A stretch of 38,101 nucleotides of DNA, taken from an uncultured Lachnospiraceae bacterium. GTDB taxonomy: Bacteria > Bacillota > Clostridia > Lachnospirales > Lachnospiraceae. Shown here piece after piece: positions 22,136-31,389 of this stretch (position 1 is the first letter of the stretch; each line of letters starts with the position of its first letter). The DNA lies in contig CADBCZ010000027.1 of NCBI GenBank assembly GCA_902793335.1, positions 374 through 38,474 on the forward strand. Reading direction: 5' to 3'. The notes beneath the pieces were generated by a model that was not told the DNA's origin, did not search any database, and saw nothing but the letters and a program-made list of their open reading frames with translations. Both the position numbers and the translations under genes were made by a program.

Positions 22136-23836
22136 ATGAATTATTCAGCTATTTTTCATCGCCCCATGAGCGAGTACGCTCATGCGGTGGATGATACACA
22201 TTATATATTTCGACTTAAAACAGCTGCTAATGACATCAAAGAATGTACATTTTATTATGGTGATAGAGCAGGAATGTCACCCCAAATCACATTTTATCCT
22301 GTTCCAATGAAAAAGGTAAGAAGCGACAAGTATTATGACTACTTTGAGGTTTTGCTTGAGACTGAAATACTTAGAGTCGCTTATTACTTTGAGTTAAATG
22401 ATGGAAATGAAAAGGCTTATTACCTCGGTGACTGCTTTAGTAAGACTGACGATGTAGAGCGTTATGAGCATTTTCAGTTTCCGTTTAACTTAAAGTCAGA
22501 TAGAATAGATACTCCAAAGTGGGTTAAGGATGCGGTTGTATACAACATTTTCCCTGACAGCTTTGCAAACGGCGTAAGAACTATGAACCCTACTGAAAGT
22601 GTGGTATACTATAACGGTGAAGAATGTCGTTCACGCTTAGGCGGTACTATAAAGGGTATAGAAGAGAATCTGGATTATATTTCAGGTCTTGGTTGTAACT
22701 GTATCTATTTAAATCCGTTTTTTGTGGCAAATTCATATCACAAGTATGATCTTGTGGACTACTTCCATGTAGATCCTACAAGAGGAACAGACGAAGATTT
22801 CAGATCGATGGTTAATCGTGCTCACAGCATGGGAATTAAAGTCATAATCGACGGAGTGTTCAATCATGTGAGCTGGCGTCATGAATTTTTTCAGGATGTA
22901 TTGAAAAATGGTAAGAAATCTCCGTATTTTGATTATTTCTATGATATTCCGGACGAACCGGTTTTTCCAGAACAAGGCAAAATGCCGGATTATGTGTGCT
23001 TTGCTTATGTTGCAGACATGCCGAAAACCAATACGGCTAACCCAAAACTTAAAGATTACTTCTGTGAGGTTGGTGCTTATTGGATAAGAGAATTCGACGT
23101 TGACGGATGGCGCTTAGATGTTGCTAATGAATTGGATGACCAGTTTTTAAGAGCCTTCCGAAATTCTGTTAAAAATGAAAAAGCAGATGCACTTGTCATA
23201 GGTGAGGTTTGGGAAAATGCAAACCATTATGTAAATGGAAATATGATGGATGGCGCAATGAATTATGATATCAGAAGATTTTGCGGACAGTTCTTTGCAT
23301 ATAAGACAATTGATGCTTCAGAATTTGATGCAAGAGTGTCAAATCTCTTGATGAGATATCCAAAGCAGGCAGAATTCGCACAGCTTAATCTTCTCGATAG
23401 CCATGATGTCAGTCGTTTCCTTACAGAGTGCGACAATGACAAGGATAAAATGGAACTGGCAGTTCTTTTCCAGATGACATTTGTAGGAATGCCAAGCGTT
23501 TTCTACGGAGATGAAAAAGGGCTTACAGGTAAAGAAGAAGCAGAATACAGACGACCAATGGAATTTGACAGAAATGATTCCTTGGAAGATGTTTATAAGA
23601 AGTTTATTAAACTTCGTTTAGACCATGGATGTATTAAAAATGGAGAGTTTGATACTCTTATTGCCGAAAATGGTATTTATGGATACAGACGTTTTAATGA
23701 TGATGAGGCAATATCAGTATACATCAATAATGGTGATGATGAGTTTACTGTTGCTGACAACGGTGATGTATTACTTGCAAAGAATTATAACGACGGTAAA
23801 CTTACTGCAAACGGCTACGTTGTATTTAAAGAGTAA
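22136..23836 (+). CDS. GH13 maltodextrin-degrading enzyme (neopullulanase/cyclomaltodextrinase type)
   Basis: 566 residues with no signal peptide, so it acts on imported sugars in the cytoplasm. An N-terminal CBM34-like domain (about 1-120) precedes a GH13 barrel. Conserved regions are DGVFNH (near 239), GWRLDVANE with the nucleophile Asp (near 324), GEVWE with the acid Glu (near 355) and DSHDVSRF (near 421). The order and the CBM34 domain point to subfamily GH13_20. Likely action is hydrolysis of alpha-1,4 bonds in maltodextrins, with possible activity on cyclodextrin or pullulan. ATG 22136 with AAAGGATG upstream is preferred to the ATG at 22115, which lies inside malG. Confidence 0.9.
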   Translation: MNYSAIFHRPMSEYAHAVDDTHYIFRLKTAANDIKECTFYYGDRAGMSPQITFYPVPMKKVRSDKYYDYFEVLLETEILRVAYYFELNDGNEKAYYLGDCFSKTDDVERYEHFQFPFNLKSDRIDTPKWVKDAVVYNIFPDSFANGVRTMNPTESVVYYNGEECRSRLGGTIKGIEENLDYISGLGCNCIYLNPFFVANSYHKYDLVDYFHVDPTRGTDEDFRSMVNRAHSMGIKVIIDGVFNHVSWRHEFFQDVLKNGKKSPYFDYFYDIPDEPVFPEQGKMPDYVCFAYVADMPKTNTANPKLKDYFCEVGAYWIREFDVDGWRLDVANELDDQFLRAFRNSVKNEKADALVIGEVWENANHYVNGNMMDGAMNYDIRRFCGQFFAYKTIDASEFDARVSNLLMRYPKQAEFAQLNLLDSHDVSRFLTECDNDKDKMELAVLFQMTFVGMPSVFYGDEKGLTGKEEAEYRRPMEFDRNDSLEDVYKKFIKLRLDHGCIKNGEFDTLIAENGIYGYRRFNDDEAISVYINNGDDEFTVADNGDVLLAKNYNDGKLTANGYVVFKE

Positions 23837-23850
23837 AAAAGGATTAGTAT

Positions 23851-24849
23851 ATGGCAGCTACAATATTTGATCTTGCAGAAGCGGCAGGAGTATCGATCTC
23901 TACGGTTTCCAAGGCGCTTAACGATAGTTATTCAATATCAGAAAAGACAAAAAAGAGAATACGCGATATTGCAGATGAGATGGGTTATAAACCCAATGCC
24001 AGAGCACGAAGCTTTGCCAGAAAGAAAAACGGTATCATCCTATTTGCGGCAAATCTTTCTAAGGGAGTGGGATTTGAAAATCCCCATCTGTTTGAGATGG
24101 TCACAGGGGTTGACAGATATCTTGAGGAAAAAGGATATTCGTTGATACTTAAGCATGTGACTAAGGACAATGCTCCCGAATTGATCAAAGAATTAATGCT
24201 TAGCGAAGAGGCTGACGGAATTATACTCCATGCAGGAATACTTACAAGACAACTGGCATTTGTTCTGGGAAAAGAAGCATATCCTCATCTTGTTATCGGT
24301 AAACCGGACTTTGTGAATACATTGAGTTGGATTGATGTGAGTCATGAATCAGCCGGACAGATGGCGGCAAATTATCTGCTTGATAAGGGCTATAGGGATG
24401 TAGTTTTCCTTATGGGTGATCCTGTAAATGATCAGATATCGCTTAGAAGACTTGATGGCATTAATCTTGCATTTGAAGAGGAAGAATTAACTATCGAAAC
24501 AATATCCGGGATAACCGGATTTGATGATAGCCGTAGGATCACAGAACAGATTTTGGAAAGGGATAAGATTCCTGAGGTAATTCTTTGTAATAACAACTAT
24601 CTTGCACTTGGATGTATTAACAGTATAAGAGTTAAGAACATGGATATACCTAAGGATATAGCTATCATGACCTTTGACAATTATCCATTTTCCATGCTCG
24701 TTCAGCCTATGTTGACTGCCATTGAGGTTGACATGTTTGAAATGGGAAGTCAGGCGGCAAGATTCATGTTGCAGAAGATCAAAAGACCGAATATGCAGAC
24801 TCAATCCTTCTGCTCAACGCCTATATTAATCGAAAGAGAATCAACGTAA
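23851..24849 (+). CDS. malR: LacI-family transcriptional regulator of the maltodextrin operon
   Basis: 332 residues. The headpiece at 3-56 reads TIFDLAEAAGVSISTVSKALND and ends in the hinge region YKPNARARSFARKKN. A Peripla_BP_3-like effector domain follows (LFAANLSKG ... IMTFDNYPFSMLVQPMLTAI). It starts 14 bases after the GH13 gene, last in the operon, and likely senses a maltodextrin. The dyad GGAAAACGCTTTCC at 18593 is the best candidate operator. The symbol malR is given by context only. Confidence 0.87.
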   Translation: MAATIFDLAEAAGVSISTVSKALNDSYSISEKTKKRIRDIADEMGYKPNARARSFARKKNGIILFAANLSKGVGFENPHLFEMVTGVDRYLEEKGYSLILKHVTKDNAPELIKELMLSEEADGIILHAGILTRQLAFVLGKEAYPHLVIGKPDFVNTLSWIDVSHESAGQMAANYLLDKGYRDVVFLMGDPVNDQISLRRLDGINLAFEEEELTIETISGITGFDDSRRITEQILERDKIPEVILCNNNYLALGCINSIRVKNMDIPKDIAIMTFDNYPFSMLVQPMLTAIEVDMFEMGSQAARFMLQKIKRPNMQTQSFCSTPILIEREST

Positions 24850-24870
24850 ATTAAAAAATGAAAAACATGA

Positions 24871-24911
24871 AAAGAGGTATGTATTTACGAAAGTAAGTAT
24901 ATACCTTTTTT
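24871..24911 (+). terminator. maltodextrin operon terminator
   Basis: AGGTATGTATTTAC (24875-24888), a GAAA tetraloop and GTAAGTATATACCT (24893-24906) form a 14-bp stem with two G-U pairs, followed by six Ts. A TATAAT at 24970-24975 downstream may serve the next gene; its best -35, TTGCAA (24945-24950), is 19 bases away and weak. Confidence 0.9.
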
Positions 24912-25035
24912 AGTTGTACAGAGGTTAAATTAATTTAAGGTTTTTTGCAAAAAAATGGCATAGTTGTGTTATAATATTTATTGTAATAATAACAAGTGTA
25001 GGTTGCAATAATTGTAGTTTATGAGAGGTAAGAAT

Positions 25036-25665
25036 ATGATAAATAAAAATTTGAACAGAAATAATATATTAACCGCTGGGGCTGTACTTTCATTCTTAGT
25101 TGCTTGCGGCCTTACAGGTTGTGGACAGTCAAGTACCGTTGCAAATGGCGGAAAGGCTGACATGAGTATAGAGGAAGCAGTCAAGAATTCAGAGGCTGAT
25201 ACAGAGGATAGCAGTGATGTAAGCTATGGTGAACTTTCAGAGGGAGATACTGCTCCTGACTTTACCGCCGAGCTTGTAGGAGGGGAGACATTTACTCTCT
25301 CAGAGAATAAGGGCAAGGTGGTGCTGATAAATATATGGGCAACATGGTGCGGACCTTGTGTCGGTGAGATGCCTGCATTTGAAAAGCTTAACAATGAGTA
25401 TGGGGATGACCTCAAGATTGTTGCCGTTAACTGTGTCGAAGACAAAGGTACGGTAGATGCTTTTGTTAAAGATAACGGATATACATTTCCTATAGCATAT
25501 GATGAGAACGGAGAGATCAACAACCGCTATCCGACAGATGGAATTCCTTATACATTGGTAGTCGGTAAAGACGGAGTGATTAAGAATATCTACCTTGGTG
25601 CAGAAAGTGAAGATGTACAGTATCAGCTTTACAAAGAAGCTATAGATGCTGCTCTTGGTGAGTAG
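25036..25665 (+). CDS. TlpA/ResA-like thioredoxin lipoprotein
   Basis: About 209 residues. The signal peptide ends in the lipobox LTGC. An acidic linker is followed by a TlpA/AhpC-TSA-like thioredoxin fold with GDTAPDFTAELVGGETFTLS, the active site WATWCGPC, and the cis-Pro segment DGIPYTLVVGKDG. It is anchored outside the membrane and likely reduces or exchanges disulfides. ATG 25036 follows GAGAGG by 7 bases and is preferred to ATG 25021. A small CxxC protein and a NapH-like protein follow, which suggests that electrons reach it through the membrane. Confidence 0.9.
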   Translation: MINKNLNRNNILTAGAVLSFLVACGLTGCGQSSTVANGGKADMSIEEAVKNSEADTEDSSDVSYGELSEGDTAPDFTAELVGGETFTLSENKGKVVLINIWATWCGPCVGEMPAFEKLNNEYGDDLKIVAVNCVEDKGTVDAFVKDNGYTFPIAYDENGEINNRYPTDGIPYTLVVGKDGVIKNIYLGAESEDVQYQLYKEAIDAALGE

Positions 25666-25711
25666 ATGAGCACATGGAATATTGTGGGCGACAAGTTTAT
25701 GAGGAATCTGA

Positions 25712-25852
25712 ATGAATAAAAAAAGAATGATAAGAATAGCATTGATCGCCGTAGGGGTTTTTCTTGTTGTATTCGGAGTAAATAAGGGAGACTATTACGA
25801 TATAATGAATAAGGCGATAAGAATATGCTATGAGTGTATTGGAATAGGATAA
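25712..25852 (+). CDS. CD1871A-like small CxxC membrane protein
   Basis: 46 residues, shorter than most gene finders accept: MNKKRMIRIALIAVGVFLVV begins it, and KAIRICYECIGIG ends it. There is one membrane helix (about 7-22), then a CYEC motif and the conserved-looking ECIGIG terminus. This matches my memory of the CD1871A family of CXXC proteins in Clostridia. A GAGGA site is 6 bases upstream. The next gene starts 4 bases after its stop. The CxxC could relay electrons between the ferredoxin-like protein and the thioredoxin lipoprotein; this is inferred. Confidence 0.8.
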   Translation: MNKKRMIRIALIAVGVFLVVFGVNKGDYYDIMNKAIRICYECIGIG

Positions 25853-25856
25853 TATA

Positions 25857-26702
25857 TTGAAGATTAAAGAGCATAAGCGCAGACTGACTCAGGTGGTGTG
25901 CGCACTGTTATATAATTGTAATTTCATAGGATTTGCAAAGGGAAGTATCTTTCAGGGAAAGGTAAAGGGTACCTGCGTTCCGGGACTTAACTGTTATTCC
26001 TGTCCGGGAGCTGTGGGCTCATGTCCGCTTGGAAGCCTGCAATCTGCTCTGGTTTCGGCAAAGTACAGATTCAATTATTATGTTCTGGGGCTTTTGCTAC
26101 TTTTCGGCGTGATATTAGGACGCGTTGTATGTGGTTTTTTATGCCCGTTTGGTCTTATCCAGGAACTTTTATATAAAATACCGACTAAAAAGGTCAAAAA
26201 GGGAACCTGGAGTCAGGTGTTATCATATCTTAAGTATGTGATTTTGATAGAGTTTGTGATAACCATTCCACTTATGATGAATGTGCCGGGATTTTGCAAG
26301 TATATCTGTCCTGCAGGTACATTAGAGGGAGGAGTATTCCTTGTCGCTACACAGGAGAAATTGAGATTATTGATTGGTTTTCTGTTTTCGTGGAAGATAG
26401 GATTGATGTTTGTAATCTTGATATCTTCAGTGTTTATATTCAGGAGCTTTTGCAGATTCTTATGTCCGCTCGGTGCCATTTATTCTTTGTTTCACAAGGT
26501 GTCGATATGCGGGGTTAAGGTTGATGAAGATAAATGTATAGGCTGTAATATATGCGTCCGCGAATGTAAGATGGACGTAGCCAAAGTCGGAGACAGAGAG
26601 TGTGTCCATTGCGGTGACTGTGTAGGTCATTGCCCAAAGAGTGCAATATCATACAAGATACCGTTGATTATCAAAGATGACAGTAATAAGGAGAATGTGT
26701 AG
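25857..26702 (+). CDS. NapH/CcoG-like membrane 4Fe-4S protein
   Basis: 281 residues. Membrane helices alternate with three CxxxCP motifs (CGFLCPFG, CKYICPAG, CRFLCPLG). An early cysteine-rich stretch, CVPGLNCYSCPGAVGSCPLG, precedes them. Two classic ferredoxin clusters close the protein (CIGCNICVRECKMDV and CVHCGDCVGHCPKS). Members of this family pass electrons across or along the membrane. The start is a TTG at 25857, 6 bases after AGGAT and coupled to the preceding gene; no upstream ATG is available. Together with TlpA and the CxxC peptide it forms a three-gene redox set. Confidence 0.88.
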   Translation: MKIKEHKRRLTQVVCALLYNCNFIGFAKGSIFQGKVKGTCVPGLNCYSCPGAVGSCPLGSLQSALVSAKYRFNYYVLGLLLLFGVILGRVVCGFLCPFGLIQELLYKIPTKKVKKGTWSQVLSYLKYVILIEFVITIPLMMNVPGFCKYICPAGTLEGGVFLVATQEKLRLLIGFLFSWKIGLMFVILISSVFIFRSFCRFLCPLGAIYSLFHKVSICGVKVDEDKCIGCNICVRECKMDVAKVGDRECVHCGDCVGHCPKSAISYKIPLIIKDDSNKENV

Positions 26703-26743
26703 TATTTATAGGTAATTGCGAAAGATAGGGAGAGGGGTTGCCA

Positions 26744-28876
26744 ATGGCGAAGAAGAATACAAAAAAGATTAGAAAAATCAAGAAGAATCATTCGTGGATA
26801 TCAATCATTATACTTATTCTGATACATTCAACAATCGGAATTATACTTGTTGCTTTTGCATCGGCAATGATGACTTTTTTTGTTCAGAACAAAGCAAATT
26901 CTGAGTATGATTCCGTCAGATACCTGGCACTTCTTTATGACAAATCAGTTAAAGAAGGTAAACAGGAAGAAGTGTATTCACAGCTTGCAAAGAGTGGTCA
27001 TGATTATCTTATAAGAGATAATGCTGGTAATATTATTTATAAATATGGTAATGATACAATTGGAAAGAATCGCTATAAGCTAGTATCAGATCTTATTATA
27101 ATAAACGATGATGAGCAAGATATGAATATAGATGTTGATTACAGTAATGATATGTATCTTTATGCGGATAGCGAGAATAATTATTTGGAGTTTGAAGACG
27201 GTAACGTTGAGGCAAACATGAAAACAATACTTAAGCTTCTATATCCGATTCAAAGAAAAGACATGAAAAATGCTGTTTCTGATGCTGAAAGAGAGAAGAT
27301 AATCAGAGACAATTTAAGGGAGAATGACAAAGCTATTAAGGGTATTATGGGAGATGATAGGCGATATACGGTTCATCTTCCTTTCTGGGTGGCTGTAAGT
27401 GTTAATGAAGGAAAAGAAGAATTCATTGCAAAGGCATATATTAATTTTGCTATGCAGGATTTAACATATTTACTTGTATTTATAGTTATAATGTTTGTTT
27501 TGATAGTTATTGTTTTTATCACAATGATAATCAATATAGTTTCAAATATTGTTAATCAGCGAAAGGTTGTTAAACTGTTATTCACGGATATGGTGACTGA
27601 TGGTCACAATAAGACCTGGTTTATATATAGAGGAGAACAGTATTTAAGAAAACATTCAACTGCAAAATACAACTATGCAGTTGTTAATCTTGTATTTGTA
27701 AAGTATAGAAATTATTGCATGTGTCACTCGATTGAACAGGGACAGAAACTCCTTAAAAAAGTATATAACATGATCGGAAAGCAGCTTGACAAGAAGGAAA
27801 TGCTTGCGCATATTGCTGATTCTAACTATGCACTGCTTTTAAAATATGATGACATAGACATGCTGAAAATGAGACTTCAGAGTATGATATTACAATTAGA
27901 GAAGATTGAGCAGGAGCATACCTTCAGTTTTCAGGCAGGTGTGGCGTCGATAGATGTTATGAAGAACGAAAACGGAAAAGTGCTCAGAATGAAAAATGTT
28001 GATTTAGAAGCTGTATTAAACAATGCATGTACGGCAGGGGAATCGTTGGCGACAGGTTATGAATCGGGAGTAGCGCTTTTTGACAACAAATTCGTTGAGG
28101 ATCAGCGATGGGTGGATAAGGTGACTGAGAGACAGCGCTATGCACTTGAGCATGAAGAATTTATAGTATATTATCAGCCAAAGTATGATCCGGGTACAGA
28201 TAAGCTTCGAGGTGCAGAGGCACTTATAAGATGGCAGAATGATGATATGGGCTTTGTTCCACCGGGACGGTTCATACCAATATTTGAGAAGAATGGTTTT
28301 ATTACTGAGATTGACCATTACATGTTAGAGAATGTTGCAAAAGACCAGAAGGCCTGGCTTGATAGGGGTTTTAAATGTGTGCCTGTATCCGTCAATATCT
28401 CAAGGGCTCATTTTATAGAGACTGACCTTGCAGATCAGATAAGAGATATTGTAGACAGAGTCGGAACTCCTCATGAATATATAGAGCTGGAGCTTACTGA
28501 GAGTGCATTCTTTGATGATAAGAAGGCGATTATTAATACCATCAAGAAATTAAAGGAATACGGCTTTGCGGTATCCATGGATGATTTCGGTTCAGGGTAT
28601 TCGTCGCTTAATTCACTCAAGGACATGCCACTTGATGTGTTAAAGCTGGACGCTGAATTCTTCAGAGGCGAGGCTGAAGGAGACAGGGGAGAGATAGTCA
28701 TCAGCGAGGCTATTAAACTTGCAAAGAGTCTTAATATGAGAACGGTTGCGGAAGGTGTAGAGGTCAAGGAGCAGGTTGACTTCCTGGCAAAACAGGGCTG
28801 TGATATGATACAGGGATATTACTACGCAAAACCGATGCCAAAAGAAGACTATGTACAGAGAATGATGAAAGAATAA
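26744..28876 (+). CDS. membrane c-di-GMP phosphodiesterase (degenerate GGDEF + EAL)
   Basis: 710 residues. Two membrane helices (about 20-45 and 232-265) frame an extracytoplasmic sensor of about 190 residues. A GGDEF-type fold follows (about 280-425) in which the signature reads ADSNYALL, so cyclase activity is lost. The EAL domain (about 455-705) has the expected residues in EALIRW (near 492), VSVNISRAHF, ELTESAFFD, SMDDFGSGYSS, VLKLDAEFF, AEGVE and QGYYYAKPM. It should hydrolyse c-di-GMP to pGpG. ATG 26744 after GAGAGGGG is preferred to TTG 26738. Confidence 0.92.
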   Translation: MAKKNTKKIRKIKKNHSWISIIILILIHSTIGIILVAFASAMMTFFVQNKANSEYDSVRYLALLYDKSVKEGKQEEVYSQLAKSGHDYLIRDNAGNIIYKYGNDTIGKNRYKLVSDLIIINDDEQDMNIDVDYSNDMYLYADSENNYLEFEDGNVEANMKTILKLLYPIQRKDMKNAVSDAEREKIIRDNLRENDKAIKGIMGDDRRYTVHLPFWVAVSVNEGKEEFIAKAYINFAMQDLTYLLVFIVIMFVLIVIVFITMIINIVSNIVNQRKVVKLLFTDMVTDGHNKTWFIYRGEQYLRKHSTAKYNYAVVNLVFVKYRNYCMCHSIEQGQKLLKKVYNMIGKQLDKKEMLAHIADSNYALLLKYDDIDMLKMRLQSMILQLEKIEQEHTFSFQAGVASIDVMKNENGKVLRMKNVDLEAVLNNACTAGESLATGYESGVALFDNKFVEDQRWVDKVTERQRYALEHEEFIVYYQPKYDPGTDKLRGAEALIRWQNDDMGFVPPGRFIPIFEKNGFITEIDHYMLENVAKDQKAWLDRGFKCVPVSVNISRAHFIETDLADQIRDIVDRVGTPHEYIELELTESAFFDDKKAIINTIKKLKEYGFAVSMDDFGSGYSSLNSLKDMPLDVLKLDAEFFRGEAEGDRGEIVISEAIKLAKSLNMRTVAEGVEVKEQVDFLAKQGCDMIQGYYYAKPMPKEDYVQRMMKE

Positions 28877-28926
28877 TTGGAAAAACACAAATACAACATA
28901 TTTATGTGATATATTCGGAGGCAGTT

Positions 28927-29826
28927 ATGGAGTTACAACAACTACAGTATTTTATGGTGGCAGCACAGTATGAGCATATAACAAAGGCGGCTAATTCGTT
29001 AAAAATAGCCCAGCCGGCGTTGTCGCAATCAATTAAGAGGCTGGAAAAAGAATTAAATGTCAAGCTGTTTGAACGAAAAAAAGGTGGTATTGTTCTTACC
29101 AATGCAGGGAAAATATTTGCAGAGGAAGTGAAACCTATAATAAAAACCATAGATAATCTTCCAAAGAAATTATCAGATGCGGAGAAGAAACAGAAACTTA
29201 CTATTCACCTCAATGTTTTGGCAGCGTCGATACTGGTAACTAACTGCATTATTTCTTATAAGGCAAAGCATCCGGAGATTAATTTCGAATTTGTACAGAG
29301 CCCTAATGCTGTGGATTATGATCTGTGTATAACCGCATCACTGTCTAAGAGTGGAGTGTACTCCGATCAGATGACATTAGAAGAGAAATTCTTTCTTGCC
29401 GTACCTGCTTCTTCAAAGTATGCAGATTATACGGAGATAGAGCTTTCGGAGGTGTCAGGGGAAGGGTTTATCATGATGGCCGATACAAGACCGATAAGAC
29501 ACATATGTGATCAGTTCTGTATGGAGGCTGGATTTACACCTAATATAATTTTTGAAAGTATGAATTTTGAGTCGGTGCGAAGTCTTATCAGTGCAGGACT
29601 TGGCGTCGGGTTTTGGCCTGAATATTCCTGGGAAAGTGCCGAACCTTCGAAAAATGTGGTGCTTTTGCCGATAAAAGGACAGGATTGTAAGAGAAACATT
29701 GTTATCTCCTATGGTGAGCAGGCAGATACGAATGCGGTAATTAAGGATTTCTATGAATTTTTGATAAGCTTTGCCATGGAGTGTAGAGACCGTCATAACA
29801 GGAGCAGGGAAACCACTGCGATTTGA
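28927..29826 (+). CDS. LysR-family transcriptional regulator
   Basis: 299 residues. The N-terminal winged helix (about 1-60: MELQQLQYFMVAAQYEHITKAA, then LKIAQPALSQSIKRLEKEL) and substrate-binding domain (about 90-290) have the family's usual order and length. ATG 28927 lies 5 bases after CGGAGG. The gene is monocistronic or the first before ecsC. No divergent target gene is present and its inducer is unknown. A TTGATAAAAT sequence in the 49 bases downstream is not a full promoter. Confidence 0.9.
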   Translation: MELQQLQYFMVAAQYEHITKAANSLKIAQPALSQSIKRLEKELNVKLFERKKGGIVLTNAGKIFAEEVKPIIKTIDNLPKKLSDAEKKQKLTIHLNVLAASILVTNCIISYKAKHPEINFEFVQSPNAVDYDLCITASLSKSGVYSDQMTLEEKFFLAVPASSKYADYTEIELSEVSGEGFIMMADTRPIRHICDQFCMEAGFTPNIIFESMNFESVRSLISAGLGVGFWPEYSWESAEPSKNVVLLPIKGQDCKRNIVISYGEQADTNAVIKDFYEFLISFAMECRDRHNRSRETTAI

Positions 29827-29875
29827 TGGTTTGTTTACATAATATTGATAAAATATCACAAAAAGGAAGTCGATT

Positions 29876-30718
29876 ATGAGTTTTTCTTGGGAAAATGAGT
29901 GGAGAGTTCAAAATTTAAAAGAAGAATCATTTTTTACAAAACATATATTGGATAAGACTCCTAAGTGGGTAAGATTTGTCAGACGGAAGATTCCGATTTC
30001 TTTACAGCGGACTTTGGAGTCAGCTTTTGGCAAGGCATTTTATATGGTCTTTGAAAAAGGTACAGGACTTATTGAGAAGACATATAAAAAAGATGAACAG
30101 AGGCATACCTATAAGAGTTCTTCAAAAAAGCTTAAGAATGAGGGATTTACGGCAGCGGGAGTTCGAAGATTCGACAGACAGGCAAAGAATACGATAGTGA
30201 AAAACCTCATTATTTCAATGTTTGAGGGATTAGCGCTTGGTCTTGGAGGAATGGGTATTCCAGACATTCCCATCTTTGTATCGGTTATGTTGAAGAGTAT
30301 ATACGAGATTGCTATTAGTTTCGGTTTTGAATACACCTCTCCGGAGGAGAAGATTTTTATTCTTAAGATAATAGAGACATCTTTAAAAAGCGGAGATGAG
30401 CTGCGAGAAAAGAATAAAGAGCTTAATCAATTGATAGAGATTATGTCGGAGGAGGATTTTAAGAGGGCTGTAAAGGACAAAGATAATACGGACAGTGCAA
30501 TAACAAAGGATGAAGAGGTTCTTCAACTGATGTTAAAAAGGCAGATTGATGTATCGGCTGAGGCGCTTTCAAAAGAGTTGTTATACGGGAAATTTGTTCA
30601 GGGTAAAGCTATAATAGGCATAGTAGGTGGGACGAACGATGTCACTTGCTTAAAAAGAATTACGGATTACGCCGTGCTAAAATATAAAAGAAGATTTTTA
30701 CTTAAATATAAGGAGTAG
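29876..30718 (+). CDS. ecsC: EcsC-family protein
   Basis: 280 residues with the EcsC hallmark LALGLGGMGIPDIPIFVSVMLKSIYEIA (about 120-147), followed by FGFEYTSPEEKIFIL. The glycine-rich stretch may touch the membrane. EcsC is named after the third gene of the Bacillus ecs ABC operon, but no ecsAB genes are here, so the exact role is unknown. The start has an AAGGAAG site. The HD-GYP gene follows after 7 bases, which begins a long co-directional run. Confidence 0.82.
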   Translation: MSFSWENEWRVQNLKEESFFTKHILDKTPKWVRFVRRKIPISLQRTLESAFGKAFYMVFEKGTGLIEKTYKKDEQRHTYKSSSKKLKNEGFTAAGVRRFDRQAKNTIVKNLIISMFEGLALGLGGMGIPDIPIFVSVMLKSIYEIAISFGFEYTSPEEKIFILKIIETSLKSGDELREKNKELNQLIEIMSEEDFKRAVKDKDNTDSAITKDEEVLQLMLKRQIDVSAEALSKELLYGKFVQGKAIIGIVGGTNDVTCLKRITDYAVLKYKRRFLLKYKE

Positions 30719-30725
30719 ATACTGC

Positions 30726-31376
30726 ATGACATCTAATGGGACTATTTTGACTAATGAGGCGGTTAATAATATATTTATCGATCTGCTGGGTGATTTGATC
30801 ATCCAAAGCAATTGTGAGACCAGAGACCATATAACACGAGTTCAAAATTACACTGAAATTTTGGCAAGATGTTATTCAAAACTGTATCCTAGATCGAGGA
30901 TGACAGAACAAAAACAGAGATTGACAACAATGGCGGCACGTATTCATGATGTGGGAAAGATTACAATGCCGGACGCACTCCTGCTTATGAAGGGGCAAAT
31001 GTCGAGCTGTCAATTTAATCTATATGAAAAACACACTATCAAAGGTGGTCAGATTATAAAATCACTATCGACAGGAAGAGACAGGGATTTTGAAAGAATC
31101 TGTTATAATGTATGTGTATATCACCATGAAAAATATGATGGAAGCGGATATCCGTATGGTTACAAGGAAAACAAGATTCCGATAGAAGCCCAGATAGTGG
31201 GATTTGCAGATATATACGATACCTTGCTGCATTCCGGGGTTTCGGAGAATATGAACAAAAACAAGGCGTATTATATGATTGCAAACAGTATATGTGGGGG
31301 CATATCACCAAGGCTTATCAATTGTTTTGAAGAAGTCAGAGAAGAGATAGAAGCAGTGGATATATCAGTATCATAA
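30726..31376 (+). CDS. stand-alone HD-GYP domain c-di-GMP phosphodiesterase
   Basis: 216 residues, essentially one HD-GYP domain without receiver or membrane parts. The metal-binding HD lies in ARIHDVGKITMPD (near 75), followed by HTIKGGQII, then YHHEKYDGSGYPYG with the GYP triplet (near 142) and FADIYDTLL. Enzymes of this class hydrolyse c-di-GMP to GMP or pGpG. It sits between ecsC and the glycosyltransferase fusion with short gaps, so it is probably co-expressed with envelope genes. Confidence 0.88.
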   Translation: MTSNGTILTNEAVNNIFIDLLGDLIIQSNCETRDHITRVQNYTEILARCYSKLYPRSRMTEQKQRLTTMAARIHDVGKITMPDALLLMKGQMSSCQFNLYEKHTIKGGQIIKSLSTGRDRDFERICYNVCVYHHEKYDGSGYPYGYKENKIPIEAQIVGFADIYDTLLHSGVSENMNKNKAYYMIANSICGGISPRLINCFEEVREEIEAVDISVS

Positions 31377-31389
31377 GGAGAGGTTATAA

